Below are positions 33,543 through 44,734 of a stretch of 64,000 nucleotides of DNA, in pieces (positions within the stretch are counted from its first letter, which is position 1; every line of letters starts with the position of its first letter). The stretch comes from Mesotaenium endlicherianum. Its lineage: Eukaryota > Streptophyta > Zygnematophyceae > Zygnematales > Mesotaeniaceae. Made by a program: the position numbers and the translations under genes. The notes beneath the pieces are model-generated. The model was not told the origin of the DNA. It was given only the letters and a program-made list of their open reading frames with translations, and searched no databases. Location: NCBI GenBank assembly GCA_009602735.1, contig WELA01007148.1, forward strand, positions 21,538 to 85,537, in the 5' to 3' direction.

Positions 33543-34976
33543 TATACTTTTGCTTGGCTGGATTAAGCTCCCTTGACTCGTAAGCAATGGGCTACGGTCC
33601 CTTGCCTTAGTCTTGGAGCAGGATTGCTCCTATTGCATAAGAAGATGCATCGGTGATGACTTGGAAGGGCCAATCTGGGTTTGGACTTGGAAGTGTGAGC
33701 ACCGGGGATGTGGTCAATCTTCGCTTTAACTCTTGAAATGCCTCTTTCCTCTTTTTTGGTCTATGTATATAGCCTGTCCTTCTTGAGTAGATCTGTCAGG
33801 GGGGCTGCTATGTGCGAGAAGCTCTGGATGAATGTCCTGTACCAATTGGCAAATCCCAAGAATGATTGGAGATCCTTCTTGGTAGTGGGGGTTGGCCACT
33901 CCTCCACCACCGTGGTCTTCTTGGGTTCCATCTTGATGCCATCAGCAAGCACGTGGAGACCTAGGAACTCCACTTCTTGTTTGGCAAACTCGCACTTTGA
34001 CTCCTTTGCAAATAGCTTGTTTTGCTTCAATACTTCGAGGACTTCTTTCAAGTGTCTCGCATGCTCTTCAAGGGTCTTGCTGTAGATAAGGATGTCATCG
34101 ATGAATACCACCACAAATCTGTCCAACATGGGCTGAAATATGGTGTTCATCATAGTCATGAAAGTTGCTGGCGCGTTGGTGAGTCCAAATGGNAGTTGCT
34201 GGCGCGTTGCTGAGTCCAAATGGTAGGACCATGAACTCAAAATGTCCATATCTTGTCTTGAACGCCGTTTTCTCTATGTCAGGTTCAGCGATGCGAATCT
34301 GGTGGTAGCCGCTCCGTAAGTCAATCTTCGTGAAGTACTTGGCTCCAACCAGCCGGTCCATGAGCTCATCCATGCGCGGCAGCGGGTATCGATTCTTGAT
34401 GGTGATCTTGTTGAGGGCGCGATAGTCCACACACATCCTCAAGGTACCATCTTTCTTCTTGACAAATAGCACCGGGGCTCCAAATGGCGACTTGCTAGGT
34501 CAAATGAAGCCATGCTCCAATAGCTCCTTGATTTGCTTCTTGACTTTGTCTAGCTCCGTGTATGACATCTTGTACGTAGGCCGAGAGGTGGGCTTGCTTC
34601 CGGGTTCCAACTCTATCTTGTGGCCTACAAATCTCTTAGGGGGTAGGCCCTTGGGCAATTTTGGGGAGAATACTTCTTTGTAGTCTTCCAAGACTTCTTG
34701 TATCTCATGGGAATGAGGCTGCCTTCTTGGCACTCTTGGGCAACCATGGCAGCCATAGCTTCTCTTGACGCTTGCACGGCTGCTTCATAGGTGGCCAAGC
34801 CCACTTGGTTGTGGGCGGTCATTAGGAAGGCTACCCACTCATTTGCGGAAACTCCTCGTGGTGGGGTCAGCTTTGCTATAGCGGCTGCTACGGGATTTGA
34901 CGGTGCTCCTCCTTGTGGTGCTTCTTGTTGTTGCAAGTTTTCTTGAGTGGGCTCTCCCATCGGCGCTGGAGGAGGG
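33543..34976 (-). pseudogene. pol: A2 RNase H, RT and gag-start block
   Basis: The minus-strand reading shows the RT palm FIDDILIYS (about 34080-34110), RT fingers [20 protein letters not shown] (about 34390-34450), and near the right end a gag start (PPPAPMGEPTQENLQQQEAP). Gag is joined to pol with most of its length missing. A single ambiguous base at 34193 sits between two copies of a roughly 30-bp stretch. Fossil. Confidence 0.85.
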
Positions 34977-35637
34977 TGCAATGAATCAGTATATTGGTAG
35001 ATAAAATATTCATTAAAATCTAAGAGTTAACTAAGTTCAGCCTGCTGAACTTTAGTTAACAATCAGTCTGCTGACTTTGTAAATTTATCAGTTTAACGAC
35101 TCAGCTAGGAGCAGGAGGCTGAAGTCAACGTAGGTTAGCTTGCTGACACATTCTTTGACAGCCAGCTGACTTTCGTACTCGGTAGAAGCGAACAGCCTTG
35201 ATATGCATTCATGTGTGATATGCTAGATGTATGGCCAGATGACATCCTTAGGATGGATGGCGATTCGGGATGATGGGAGATGGCGGTGAATTTGGTTAAC
35301 CGAAGTCCTACCAACGTGGTTAACTTTCGGGTAGGCGGTGCCATCGCACTTGCCGTTGAGCAGTAAACTCATTCCATGTATATGTATATGTATTCGGAAA
35401 TGAGGCCAACTCTCTTGAACTACTTACTGAGAGATATCTGAATCCAAGGCGAGAAGCCATTGATACGCACTGTCTTCCAGCGTTGCTTATGTATGAGATT
35501 ACTGATTGCATTGTTGATGCTCGTTTGCGTACATTTGACTTGCAAGTATTGTCCACCGCTAATACGGTTGTCTTTTGCTATTTAATCACTTAGTAGAAAA
35601 TACAATGAAGATTACTCGCTGATATAAAGATCTTTGT
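34977..35637 (+). repeat. Family B LTR fragment between A2 and A3
   Basis: Starts TGCAATGAATCAG, close to the B LTR start, and follows the family to GATATAAAGATCTTT. A3 LTR sequence then takes over. It is inserted in the A2 gag start, with GAGGG just before it; the far side is lost. Confidence 0.82.
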
Positions 35638-35639
35638 TC

Positions 35640-36063
35640 TCAAGTGTGAATAGGTACTCTAGTGACTTGGTTCATGTCCTTTAAACCTTCCAAGGCAATT
35701 TCGAAGTTAGAGGAAGGACCTAGAAGAACTCGATGTGGCAAAAGTCAAATGTGCCATTTTTAGGTCAAAAGGACATGTGTACATTATTCTAGAAAGAGGT
35801 GGCAAGTTTTGGGATGTGTTGGGTGCCAACACATCAACATGCACCTTCCTAGAAATTACTCATGTAGCGAGTATATAAACAAGAGCTAGAATATAGAAAG
35901 ACATTTCGGAATCACTCATGTACTTGCTAAATTCCAGAAATATATCAACTATCAAGAAGCCATCTCTCTCTCAAGAAGCTACCACTTGTGTTCAAAGATC
36001 CTTCTCTTGAAATAGACAAAGTATTATATTTCACTAAGTACTTTATCTATCTGTTTCACTACA
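35640..36063 (+). repeat. A3 5' LTR (partial)
   Basis: Matches 42073-42496 of the 3' LTR and ends CACTACA next to the primer-binding site. The beginning of the LTR is missing at the junction with the B fragment. Confidence 0.85.
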
Positions 36064-36064
36064 G

Positions 36065-36076
36065 TGGTATCGGAGC
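36065..36076 (+). promoter_or_regulatory. A3 primer-binding site
   Basis: TGGTATCGGAGC lies one base after the LTR end and 25 bases before the gag ATG at 36101. It has the same tRNA primer type as B2 and D. Confidence 0.85.
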
Positions 36077-36100
36077 TAGGCACTTTGGTAGCACAAGAAG

Positions 36101-38363
36101 ATGGCCAATCCTCAAGACCAACAGCAAGCTTTCAAAGAAAGTCCTTCCTCTCCAAGAGACCCTCCTCCAGCGCCGATGGGAGAGCCCACTCAAGAAAACT
36201 TGCAACAACGAGAAGCACCACAAGGAGGAGCACTGTCAAATCCCGTGGCAGCCGCTATAGCAAAGTTGACCCCACCACAAGGAGTTCCCGCAAATGAGTG
36301 GGCAGCCTTCCTAATGACCGTCCACAACCAAGTGGGCCTGGCCATCTATGAAGCAACCGTGAAAGCGTCAAGAGAAGCTATGGCTGCCATGGTTGCCCCT
36401 ATTGCGAGCAATGCTCAAAATCCAGCCCCGGCTCAAGCGCCTCCACAAGAGCCAACGAGAGCAAGGAAACTCATCAAGCCCGGCAGACTTGACACTTTCA
36501 ACCCCGAGAAGGGTGCCAACTTGAATTTATGGCTCTACCAAGTGGAGACATACCTCGCATTCCTTGAAGTACACGAGAAGGACTATGTTCCATGTGCCGT
36601 TACCTTACTTAGAGGAGCAGCAACATCATGGTGGCGTAACTATCAAACGGCTATATATCAAGCTATGACGCAACCCATGCTCGGCCAAGAGCCCCCACCA
36701 TCATATGCAAGATGGGCAGATTTTTGTGAGGCCCTCAAGAAGCAATTCATGCCCATCAATGAGGAGAAGATTGCCCGAGGAAAGCTCCACCATCTCAAGC
36801 AAACGACGTCCGTTCAGGAGTATATATCCAGATTTCACGCCCTCACTCTTGAGATCCCCAACATGTCTCTCAAGGAGAAGATTGACCGCTACATCTTTGG
36901 CCTCAAACCCAAGGTGGCAAAGGACGTGGAATTACGCGACTTGACGGACTTCTCAAAGATCATTGAAGTGGCCCAAAAGGTGGATACCTTGGATTTCAAG
37001 CACTCCGTGCCTTCATCTTCACGGGTACCGACGACGCGGGTGTACGCAGCCCCTTCCACATCCGAATCTGGACCCACACCCATGGAAATTGGAGTTATTA
37101 AAAGGGACCCCGCGGCTGCCCGGAAGAGTGGAAGACCCTCCAATGACACTTATGATGCAAGAAACCAGCAAGGAGTGAAAGCAAGACTCTCCCNCCGTGC
37201 AAACTGAAAAAGAAGCTATGGCTGCCATGGTTGCCCCTATTGCAAGCAATGCTCAAAATCCAGCCCCGGCTCAAGCGCCTCCACAAGAGCCAACGAGAGC
37301 AAGGAAACTCATCAAGCCCGGCAAACCCGACACTTTCAACCCCGGGAAAGGTGCCAACCTGAATTTATGGCTCTACCAAGTGGAGACGTACCTCGCGTTC
37401 CTTGAAGTACCCGAGGAGGACTACGTTCCCTTTGCCGTTACCTTACTTAGAGGAGCAGCAACATCATGGTGGCGTAACTATCAAGCGGCTATATATCAAG
37501 CTATGGCGCACCCCATGCTCGGCCAAGAGCCCCCACCATCATATGCAAGATGGGCAGATTTTCGTGAGGCCCTCAAGAAGCAATTCATGCCCATCAATGC
37601 GGAGAAGATTGCCCGAGGAAAGCTCCACCATCTCAAGCAAACGACGTCCGTTCAAGAGTATACATCCAGATTTCACGCCCTCACTCTTGAGATCCCCAAC
37701 ATGTCTCTCGAGGAGAAGATTGACCGCTACATCTTTGGCCTCAAGCCCAAGGTGGCAAAGGACGTGGAATTACGCGACTTGACGGACTTCTCAAAGATCA
37801 TTGAAGTGGCCCAAAAGGTGGATACCTTGGATTTCAAGCACTCCGTGCCTTCATCTTCACGGGTACCGGCGACGCGGGTGTACGCAGCCCCTTCCACATC
37901 CGAATCTGGACCCACACCCATGGAAATTGGAGTTATTAAAAGGGACCCCGCGGCTGCCCGGAAGAGTGGAAGACCCTCCAATGACACTTATGATGCAAGA
38001 AATCAGCAAGGAGTGAAAGCAAGACTCTCCCCAACTGAAAAAGAAGCTATGGCTGCCATGGTTGCCCCTATTGCAAGCAATGCTCAAAATCCAGCCCCGG
38101 CTCAAGCGCCTCCACAAGAGCCAACGAGAGCAAGGAAACTCATCAAGCCCGGCAAACCCGACACTTTCAACTGCGAGAAAGGAGCCAACCTAATCTTATG
38201 GCTCGACCACGTGGAGACGTACCTCGCATTCTTTGAAGTACCCGAGGAGGATTACGTTCCCTTTGCCGTTACCTTACTTAGAGGATCAGCAACTACAAAG
38301 AAGTATCCTCCCCGAAATTGCCCAAGGGCCTACCCCACAAAAGATTCGTGGACCACAAGATAG
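36101..38363 (+). pseudogene. gag: A3 gag with a tandemly repeated segment
   Basis: Starts MANPQDQQQAFKESPSSP shortly after the primer-binding site. The capsid part (TFNPEKGANLNLWLYQVETY, TSWWRNYQ, then LKQTTSVQEYISRFHALTLE) is retrotransposon gag. A block of about 830-840 bp starting GAAGCTATGGCTGCC begins at 36374, at 37212 and at 38043. The first two blocks are nearly identical and the third is short. One ambiguous base (37194) lies at the first junction; the second junction is seamless. No zinc knuckle is seen. The repeat may be real or partly an assembly effect. Confidence 0.82.
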
Positions 38364-38503
38364 AGTTGGAGCCCGGAAGCAAGCCCATCTCTCAGCCTAC
38401 GTTCAAAATGTCATACACGGAGCTAGACGAAGTCAAGAAGCAAAGCAAGGAGCTACTGGAGCATGGCTTCATTTGACCTAGCAAGTCGCCATTTGGAGCC
38501 CCG

Positions 38504-40009
38504 GTGCTATTTGTCAAGAAGAAAGATGGTACCTTGAGGATGTGTGTGGACTATCGCGCCCTCAACAAGATCACCATCAAGAATCGATACCCGCTGCCGC
38601 GCATGGATGAGCTCATGGACCGGCTGGTTGGAGCCAAGTACTTCACGAAGATTGACTTACGGAGCGGCTACCACCAGATTCGCATCGCAGAACCGGACAT
38701 AGAGAAGACGGCATTCAGAACAAGATATGGACATTTTGAGTTCATGGTCTTGCCATTTGGACTCACCAGCGCGCCAGCAACTTTCATGACTGTGACGAAC
38801 ACCATATTTCAGCCCATGTTGGACAGATTTGTGGTGGTATTCATCAATGACATCCTTATCTACAGCAAGACCCTTGAAGAGCATGCGAGACACTTGGAAG
38901 AAGTCCTCGAAGTATTGAAGCAAAACAAGCTATTTGCGAAGGAGTCAAAGTGCGAGTTTGCCAAACAAGAAGTGGAGTTCCTAGGTCTCCACGTGACTGC
39001 TGATGGCATCAAGATGGACCCCAAGAAGACCACGGTGGTGGAGGAGTGGCCAACCTCCACGACCAAGAAAGAACTTCAACCATTCTTGGGATATGCCAAT
39101 TGGTACATGGGATTCATCCAGAGCTTCTCGCACATAGCAGCCCCTCTCACGGATCTACTGAAGAAAGACAAGCCATATGTTTGGACCGAGAAAGAGGAGG
39201 AAGCATCCCAACAACTGAAACAAAGATTGACGACATCCCCGGTGCTCACACTCCCAAGTCCAAACCCAGATTGGCCCTTTCACGTCATCACCGATGCATC
39301 TATCTATGCAATTGGAGCAATCCTGCTTCAAGACCAAGGCAAAGGACTGCAGCCCATTGCCTATGAGTCAAGGAAGCTAAATCCAGCCGAGCAAAATTAT
39401 ACAACCACGGAGCGAGAGGCATTGGCGATTGTACATGCCTTGAAGGTTTGGCGCTGCTACGTTGAAGGACGCAAGGTACTGGTCACCACAGACCACGAGG
39501 CGTTAAAGCACCTCCAGACGCAGCCGTATCTCTCAAGGAGACAAGCAAGATGGAGCGGATACTTGCAACAATACAACATCACAATTCAGTACCAGCCCTG
39601 CAAGACCAACCCGGCTGACTCGCTCTCTAGACTGCAATTAAACGCGATGATTGCATCGCTGAAGACAGATCTGGAAGCTCGATTTTCAGCCGCCTATGAA
39701 AGAGACCCTTACTACAAGAACGGAGAAGCAACCTTGGACCCATACAAGAAGCAAGAAGGCAAACATTGGGTGAGGCAAGACACGGGCCAGAGATGTGTTC
39801 CTAATGACTTAGACCTCCGGCTCTTGCTTCTACGAGAAGCACACGACAACCCTCTTGGAGGACACTACGGAATCCTAAGGACCACGGGCGTTCTAGCCAG
39901 GACTTACTGCTGGCCAGGCATGTCTAAGCAAGTCAAGGAGTACTGCAGGAGCTGTGACACATGCCAAAGAGTCAAGCCATCATCACAGAGGTCGGGAGGA
40001 CTCCTCTAA
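38504..40009 (+). CDS. pol: A3 RT and RNase H
   Basis: RT fingers ([20 protein letters not shown]), palm, connection and RNase H ([23 protein letters not shown]), then the integrase HHCC finger ([18 protein letters not shown]). 501 codons, with order and length as in A1 pol. Part of a fossil. Confidence 0.88.
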   Translation: MLFVKKKDGTLRMCVDYRALNKITIKNRYPLPRMDELMDRLVGAKYFTKIDLRSGYHQIRIAEPDIEKTAFRTRYGHFEFMVLPFGLTSAPATFMTVTNTIFQPMLDRFVVVFINDILIYSKTLEEHARHLEEVLEVLKQNKLFAKESKCEFAKQEVEFLGLHVTADGIKMDPKKTTVVEEWPTSTTKKELQPFLGYANWYMGFIQSFSHIAAPLTDLLKKDKPYVWTEKEEEASQQLKQRLTTSPVLTLPSPNPDWPFHVITDASIYAIGAILLQDQGKGLQPIAYESRKLNPAEQNYTTTEREALAIVHALKVWRCYVEGRKVLVTTDHEALKHLQTQPYLSRRQARWSGYLQQYNITIQYQPCKTNPADSLSRLQLNAMIASLKTDLEARFSAAYERDPYYKNGEATLDPYKKQEGKHWVRQDTGQRCVPNDLDLRLLLLREAHDNPLGGHYGILRTTGVLARTYCWPGMSKQVKEYCRSCDTCQRVKPSSQRSGGLL

Positions 40010-40048
40010 CCACTACCAATCCCCGAAAGACAATGGACGGACATCTCA

Positions 40049-41224
40049 ATGGACCTTATCGTGGACCTGCCCGTGACACCTCGAGGCCATAATGCAATAC
40101 TCACGGCGGTGGACAGACTTATGAAGATGGCTCATTTTATTCCCACGACGACTAAGGCTACAGCACCACAACTTGCAAGACTCATCTTTGACAACATCTT
40201 CCGACTCCATGGACTACCATCAAGAATTGAGTCAGATAGAGATCCAAGATTCACAAGCCATTTTTGGAAAAATCTCTTCAAGAACTTGGGTACATCGGTG
40301 GATATGTCCGCTGCCTACCACCCGCAATCAGATGGGCAAACCGAGCGTATGAATTGTACCCTAAAGACCTCTCTAAAGGCCTACGTGTCTACTCTGGAGC
40401 AAGATTGGGACATGTACTTGACCCCCCTGGAGTTTGCCTACAACAACACGACGCAAGCCTCTACCCAAGAGTCCCCATTCTTCCTCAACTATGGCTTCCA
40501 TCCAACCACGCCGCTGAGCTTCACGGCTGGCTATGATGAAGTACCTGCAGCAACAAATTTTATGGAGACATTAGAAGCGGCCCTTACAGCAGCGAAGAAA
40601 GCTCTACAACAGGCGCAAGATCCTGGCGCAAGAGTCTCAAACAGGTCCATAAGAGAAATTACGTACAGAGTGGGTGACAACGTGTTACTATCATCCAAGA
40701 ATATTTCTCTAAACAATAGGCCTGCCGGCAACAAATTCTCTCCCAAGTATTTGGGACTCTTCGAGATTATCCAGCAACTCAACCTCGTTGCTTTCAAGCT
40801 AGAACTTCCCCAGACTATGCACATCGACCCCGTATTCCACGCTTCCCTCTTCAAGCCGTATGTGCAACCCGACAACAAGTTCCCAGGACGTGTGACAACC
40901 CCACCAGCCCCAACAATAGTGGATGATCATTTGGAGTACGAAGTGGAAGACATAGTGGCTATGAGAAATTTCAGGAGACAGCAGCAATACTTGATCAAGT
41001 GGAAAGGATATCCAGATTCGGAGAATAGTTGGGTGGCGGCGCACTACCTTGACAAAGTTCAGAGAAAGTTGAAGCGCTTCCATGCCGCCAACCCCCATCT
41101 TGGACCAGCCCCAAGTCTCTCTACTAGAAGCCCGAAGACTTCAGGGAGGCAGCCTGCCACCATCAAGAAGCAGCAAAAGACCCCTTGGAGGCAGCCTGCA
41201 AGAACAAGAAAGAGGAAAAATTGA
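40049..41224 (+). CDS. pol: A3 integrase core and chromodomain
   Basis: The integrase core starts MDLIVDLPVTPRGHNAIL and carries SDRDPRFTSHFW and YHPQSDGQTERMN. The C-terminus is the chromodomain (EYEVEDIVAMRNF, YLIKWKGYPDSENSW) plus a basic tail (TPWRQPARTRKRKN). It agrees closely with A1 1403-2567. Confidence 0.9.
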   Translation: MDLIVDLPVTPRGHNAILTAVDRLMKMAHFIPTTTKATAPQLARLIFDNIFRLHGLPSRIESDRDPRFTSHFWKNLFKNLGTSVDMSAAYHPQSDGQTERMNCTLKTSLKAYVSTLEQDWDMYLTPLEFAYNNTTQASTQESPFFLNYGFHPTTPLSFTAGYDEVPAATNFMETLEAALTAAKKALQQAQDPGARVSNRSIREITYRVGDNVLLSSKNISLNNRPAGNKFSPKYLGLFEIIQQLNLVAFKLELPQTMHIDPVFHASLFKPYVQPDNKFPGRVTTPPAPTIVDDHLEYEVEDIVAMRNFRRQQQYLIKWKGYPDSENSWVAAHYLDKVQRKLKRFHAANPHLGPAPSLSTRSPKTSGRQPATIKKQQKTPWRQPARTRKRKN

Positions 41225-41992
41225 CATTAGACACTCTTCTCTTCTCGCAGTTTCTGGACAGAAAACTAAAATTGCTACTGGTGATAAGTCTCTGCATAAT
41301 AAATTCTGAAAATGTACCTGGCTGTAGTTTATGAGTAGCCGGTCATTTAGAGTCCAAGTTTGCTCAATTTGGAGCACTGGTGAGAGAGACATCATGCTCT
41401 AAGTAGAAGGGGGTCAGGCTGCTGGCATTGTTAGGGCAGAATATGCCTTCTGACATTGTGCCCTCCCCTGAACTTGGAATGCTCTGTAACTCAAGACTTT
41501 GGGAGAACACCTTACAGCGCCTATTTTAAGACTTAGTTTGCAGAGTTTGGAGAAGTATAGAAGGACTTATGATTTTCAGAAGTTTCTGCACAGATTTGGA
41601 GAAGTGCCTACTCTCTCAGCTCTTTACAACACTCCAGAAATTAGAATGCTTCAGATTTAGTGACCCCGTAGAGTTGTTCGACGCGGTCTGTCTGGCACTC
41701 AAATTTTTAGATTTGGAGCAGTTTTGTGGATGCTATGAGGTTTTGAATTTGTGGCAGATTCTGGGCCAACTTGTACAATTTTCTTTATCATCAAGGAGTA
41801 GGCTAGCCAATAAGGTCACACCACCTACGACCTTGCCTAGTCTACCTTACATGTGTAGCACCTGACTTAGCGCCTTGGACTAATCCTCTTCACATGTGTG
41901 GCATCTGACTTGAAGCTGTTGACTAGTCTGCTTCACATTTGTAAGACCTAACCTGACGCGCCGAGACGTCGCTTTTTCTGTTGGGAGGGTGA
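41225..41992 (+). other. 3' untranslated tail of A3
   Basis: Matches the A1 tail (2568-3336) and ends in a purine-rich TTGGGAGGGTGA next to the LTR. No gene is seen. Confidence 0.75.
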
Positions 41993-42496
41993 TGCAGTAA
42001 TTTAAGTTATAAAAGATTAGTTTGCATATATTATAATGTTTTCAAATATATTTGGAGTAGTATTGTGTGGATTCAAGTGTGAATAGATACTCTAGTGACT
42101 TGGTTCATGTCCTTCAAACCTTCTAAGGCATTTTCGAAGTTAGAGGAAGGACCTAGAAGAACTCCATGTGGCAAAAGTCAAATGTGCCATCTTTAGGTCA
42201 AAAGGACATGTGTACATTATTCTAGAAAGAGGTGGCAATTTTTGGGATGTGTTGGGTGCCAACACATCAACATACACCTTCCTAGAAATTACTTATTTAA
42301 CAAGTATATAAACAAGAGCTAGAACATAGAAAGACATTCCGGAATCGCTCTTGTACTTGCCAAATTCCAGAAATATATCAACTATCAAGAAGCCATCTCT
42401 CTTTCAAGAAGCTACCACTTGTGTTCAAAGATCCTTGTCTTGAAATAGATAGAGTATTATATTTCACTAAGTACTTTATCTATCTGTTTCACTACA
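41993..42496 (+). repeat. A3 3' LTR (504 bp)
   Basis: Ends TGCAGTAATTT and CACTACA, matching 3337-3838; TATA-like sequence at 42304-42313. Confidence 0.87.
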
Positions 42497-43122
42497 ATGC
42501 CTTAGAAGGTTCAAAGGACATGAACCAAGTCACTAGAGTATCTATTCGCACTTGACTCCACACAATACTATTCCAAATGTATTCAAAAGCATTAAAATAT
42601 ATGTAAACTAATATATTATAACTCAAATCACTACAAGTGTAGCTTCTTGAAAGAGAGATGGTTTTTTGAAAGTTGATATATTTCTGGAATTTGGCAAGTA
42701 CAAGAGTGATTCTCGAATGCCTTTCTATGCTCTAGCTCTTGTTTATATACTTGCTATGTAAGTAATTTCTAGGAAGATGCATGTTGATATGTTGGCACCC
42801 AACACTTTCCGAAACTTGCCACCTCTTTCTAGAATTATGTACACATGTCCTTTTGACCTAAAAATGGCATATTTGACTTTTGCCACATGGAGTTCTTCTA
42901 GGTCCTTCCTCCAACTTCGAAAATGCCTTAGAAGGTTTGAAGGACATGAACCAAGTCACTAGAGTATCTATTCACGCTTGACTCCACACATTACTACTCC
43001 AAATATATTCAAAAGGATTAAAATATATGCAAACTAATATAATATAACTCAAATACTACTCCAAAAATGTTCAAAAGCATTTAAGTAAAAAATTGCCAAT
43101 ACATTCTAGCTCATATCACTAC
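42497..43122 (-). repeat. Inverted family A LTR pieces
   Basis: Two minus-strand pieces of A LTR stand tail to head. 42497-42635 covers the first 139 bp of an LTR. 42636-43122 covers most of another, with a local duplication near its start, and ends TATCACTACA at the hAT exon. They face the A3 3' LTR, so the region forms a large inverted repeat. They could include the displaced 5' LTR of A2; this is inference. Confidence 0.75.
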
Positions 43123-43395
43123 AAGAGATGACTCTTTCCGAAAGAGCGCGAGAGGCTTGTGGTGGTTGCGAATGTAAACAACCACTTGCTTACCTCTGTC
43201 CATCAAGTCTTTGATCCAAGCTTCCTTGGCCATATCTTCTAAAAGAAGATCCACATTGTGAGCAGTGCAGGCAGTCCATGTAATGTGTGGGTACTCCACC
43301 TCAATGAGTATGCTTGCAGCATATGGTAACGAGCAATAGGAGCTCTTAGCATTATAGATTGGAAAATTACAATCATGACATACAAAATATAACAA
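43123..43395 (-). pseudogene. hAT transposase exon (TACTAHNVDLLLEDM block)
   Basis: The minus-strand reading has ILIEVEYPHITWTACTAHNV, LLLEDMAKEAWIKDL and then VYIRNHHKPLALFRKESSL. This is the conserved segment W..C.AHC.DL.LEDI.K..W of plant BED/DUF659 hAT transposases; here the usual HC is HN. It breaks off at 43122, where an A LTR inserted, and the protein resumes at about 17190. Confidence 0.75.
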
Positions 43396-43885
43396 TATTG
43401 TAAATGCTAAATTGCAAAAATATTACTATGAACATCATGCACAAGAATTGTTGAACACTTATGCAGTGACCCAATAAGCACAATTTTGCATGGTTGGCAA
43501 GCTGCAATTGCCATACATCAACCTTTAGTTGGCATCTCATAATATAGAGCAGCCAATAGGTCCAAATTTAGAGTAGGTGCCAGCCAACAACTCAGAATAT
43601 GGAGCTGCCAGTAGCTCGAAGTCCACCAGCAGCCAACAGGTGAAAATACATAACATCCAACAAGTGAAAATATAGAGCAGCTGATAGCTAGCAGCTAAAT
43701 GTAGAGTAGCCAGCTGCTCAAAAGTACACCAACAACCACTAGGTAAAAATATATAACACTCAACAATAGAGCAGCTGACAACCAGCAGCTAAATATAGAT
43801 AAGCCAGCAGCTCAAAGTACACCAGCAACCAGCAGGTAGAAATATAAGACACCCAGCAAGTGAAAATGTGGAGCAGCTGCTAGCC
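43396..43885 (-). other. hAT intron with AGCAGC/CCAGCAGGT repeats
   Basis: Gene-free. From about 43540 it has imperfect repeats of the kind GAGCAGCTGATAGCCAGCAG and ACACCAGCAACCAGCAGGTA. The solo LTR E1 landed in one of the AGCAG words. Confidence 0.5.
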
Positions 43886-43890
43886 AGCAG

Positions 43891-44576
43891 TGTAAGGTCA
43901 TAGGGTTGTAGTGTGCATTTTTGTGATTATTTTGATATAAAACTCGTCGGATTTGGTTAAGTATTGAGAAAGTTATGAATTTCTTAAGTATAATTAGTTT
44001 TAAGGTTGGTCAACGACTGTCCTTAATTCGCGGTGAGCGCGGTCGTCGGATTGACCGACAGCGTCGAGCAATCTGGGCCGTTAGAGTGAATTCAAACCTT
44101 CACGTAATTTTGGCTAATGCAGAGTGCCGACCAGGTCGACTGACCTAGAAGTTTCGGATTAGCCTAGCACGCTAAGTTAGTATATTTTAGATATTTTGAT
44201 GCATGCATGTGGACGTCAAACCGGCCCGACATGTCAGATTAGGCTGATCTGGCCTACTCACGAATATTTTGGAACGGACGATTTGACAAACACTTAGCGG
44301 CCCTCCCTCTTAGGAGCGAGCGATCGTCATAGAAAACTATAAATAGGCATAACTTCTTCGTTTCTTATCAGTTTTCACTTTTGTAAATTTCTATGGGTTT
44401 GTAATGACGAGGCCTTGTATCCTGTTTTATTTGTGAGCACTTTCTTGCTACTCAAAATGGTAAGTAATTTCCCTAGACTTTCTTAGTGATATGCCGTTGC
44501 ACTTTAGAGTATGATTGCAATTAGTTTTGTTCCTCGTGAGTGAGTATGCTTCCACTAGGGCACTCTTCCCCTTTCA
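43891..44576 (+). repeat. Solo LTR E1 (686 bp)
   Basis: Starts TGTAAGGTCATAG and ends CCCCTTTCA, with target duplication AGCAG (43886-43890 and 44577-44581). It matches E2 at 51208-51963, including CTGTCCTTAATTYGCGGTGA. No internal part is present. Its orientation is set by the TG...CA ends, which do not distinguish strands; plus is chosen by a possible TATAAATAGG at about 44338. Confidence 0.85.
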
Positions 44577-44734
44577 AGCAGCTCTATACATAGAGTAGCT
44601 AACACCAACCATTAAGACCATACAAATAGCAGTATAAATAACTGCAGCAGTGTGAAATTATGAATCCATGATCAAGAAGCATACTAACATGCACAACAAA
44701 TTTTCTTTTGTAAAAGTACTATACTTGCAACTTT

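Larger units (their letters stand above)
17885..34976 (-). mobile_element. Family A element A2, interrupted by D and B2
   Basis: Three blocks of one minus-strand family A element: 17885-19185 (tail, chromodomain, integrase), 23807-24621 (integrase, RNase H) and 33543-34976 (RNase H, RT, start of gag). The joins match A1 and A3 across each insertion: D splits the integrase core and B2 splits RNase H. No 3' LTR is seen at the left end. A possible 5' LTR lies among the inverted A pieces at 42636-43122. Old, broken, with many changes. Confidence 0.85.
35640..42496 (+). mobile_element. Family A element A3
   Basis: A plus-strand family A chromovirus: partial 5' LTR (35640-36063), primer-binding site, gag with a tandemly repeated segment, RT-RNase H (38504-40009), integrase-chromodomain (40049-41224), untranslated tail and 3' LTR (41993-42496). 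It is very close to A1 in sequence. It is broken, with a few changes and a rearranged gag; the left target flank is lost. Confidence 0.9.
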
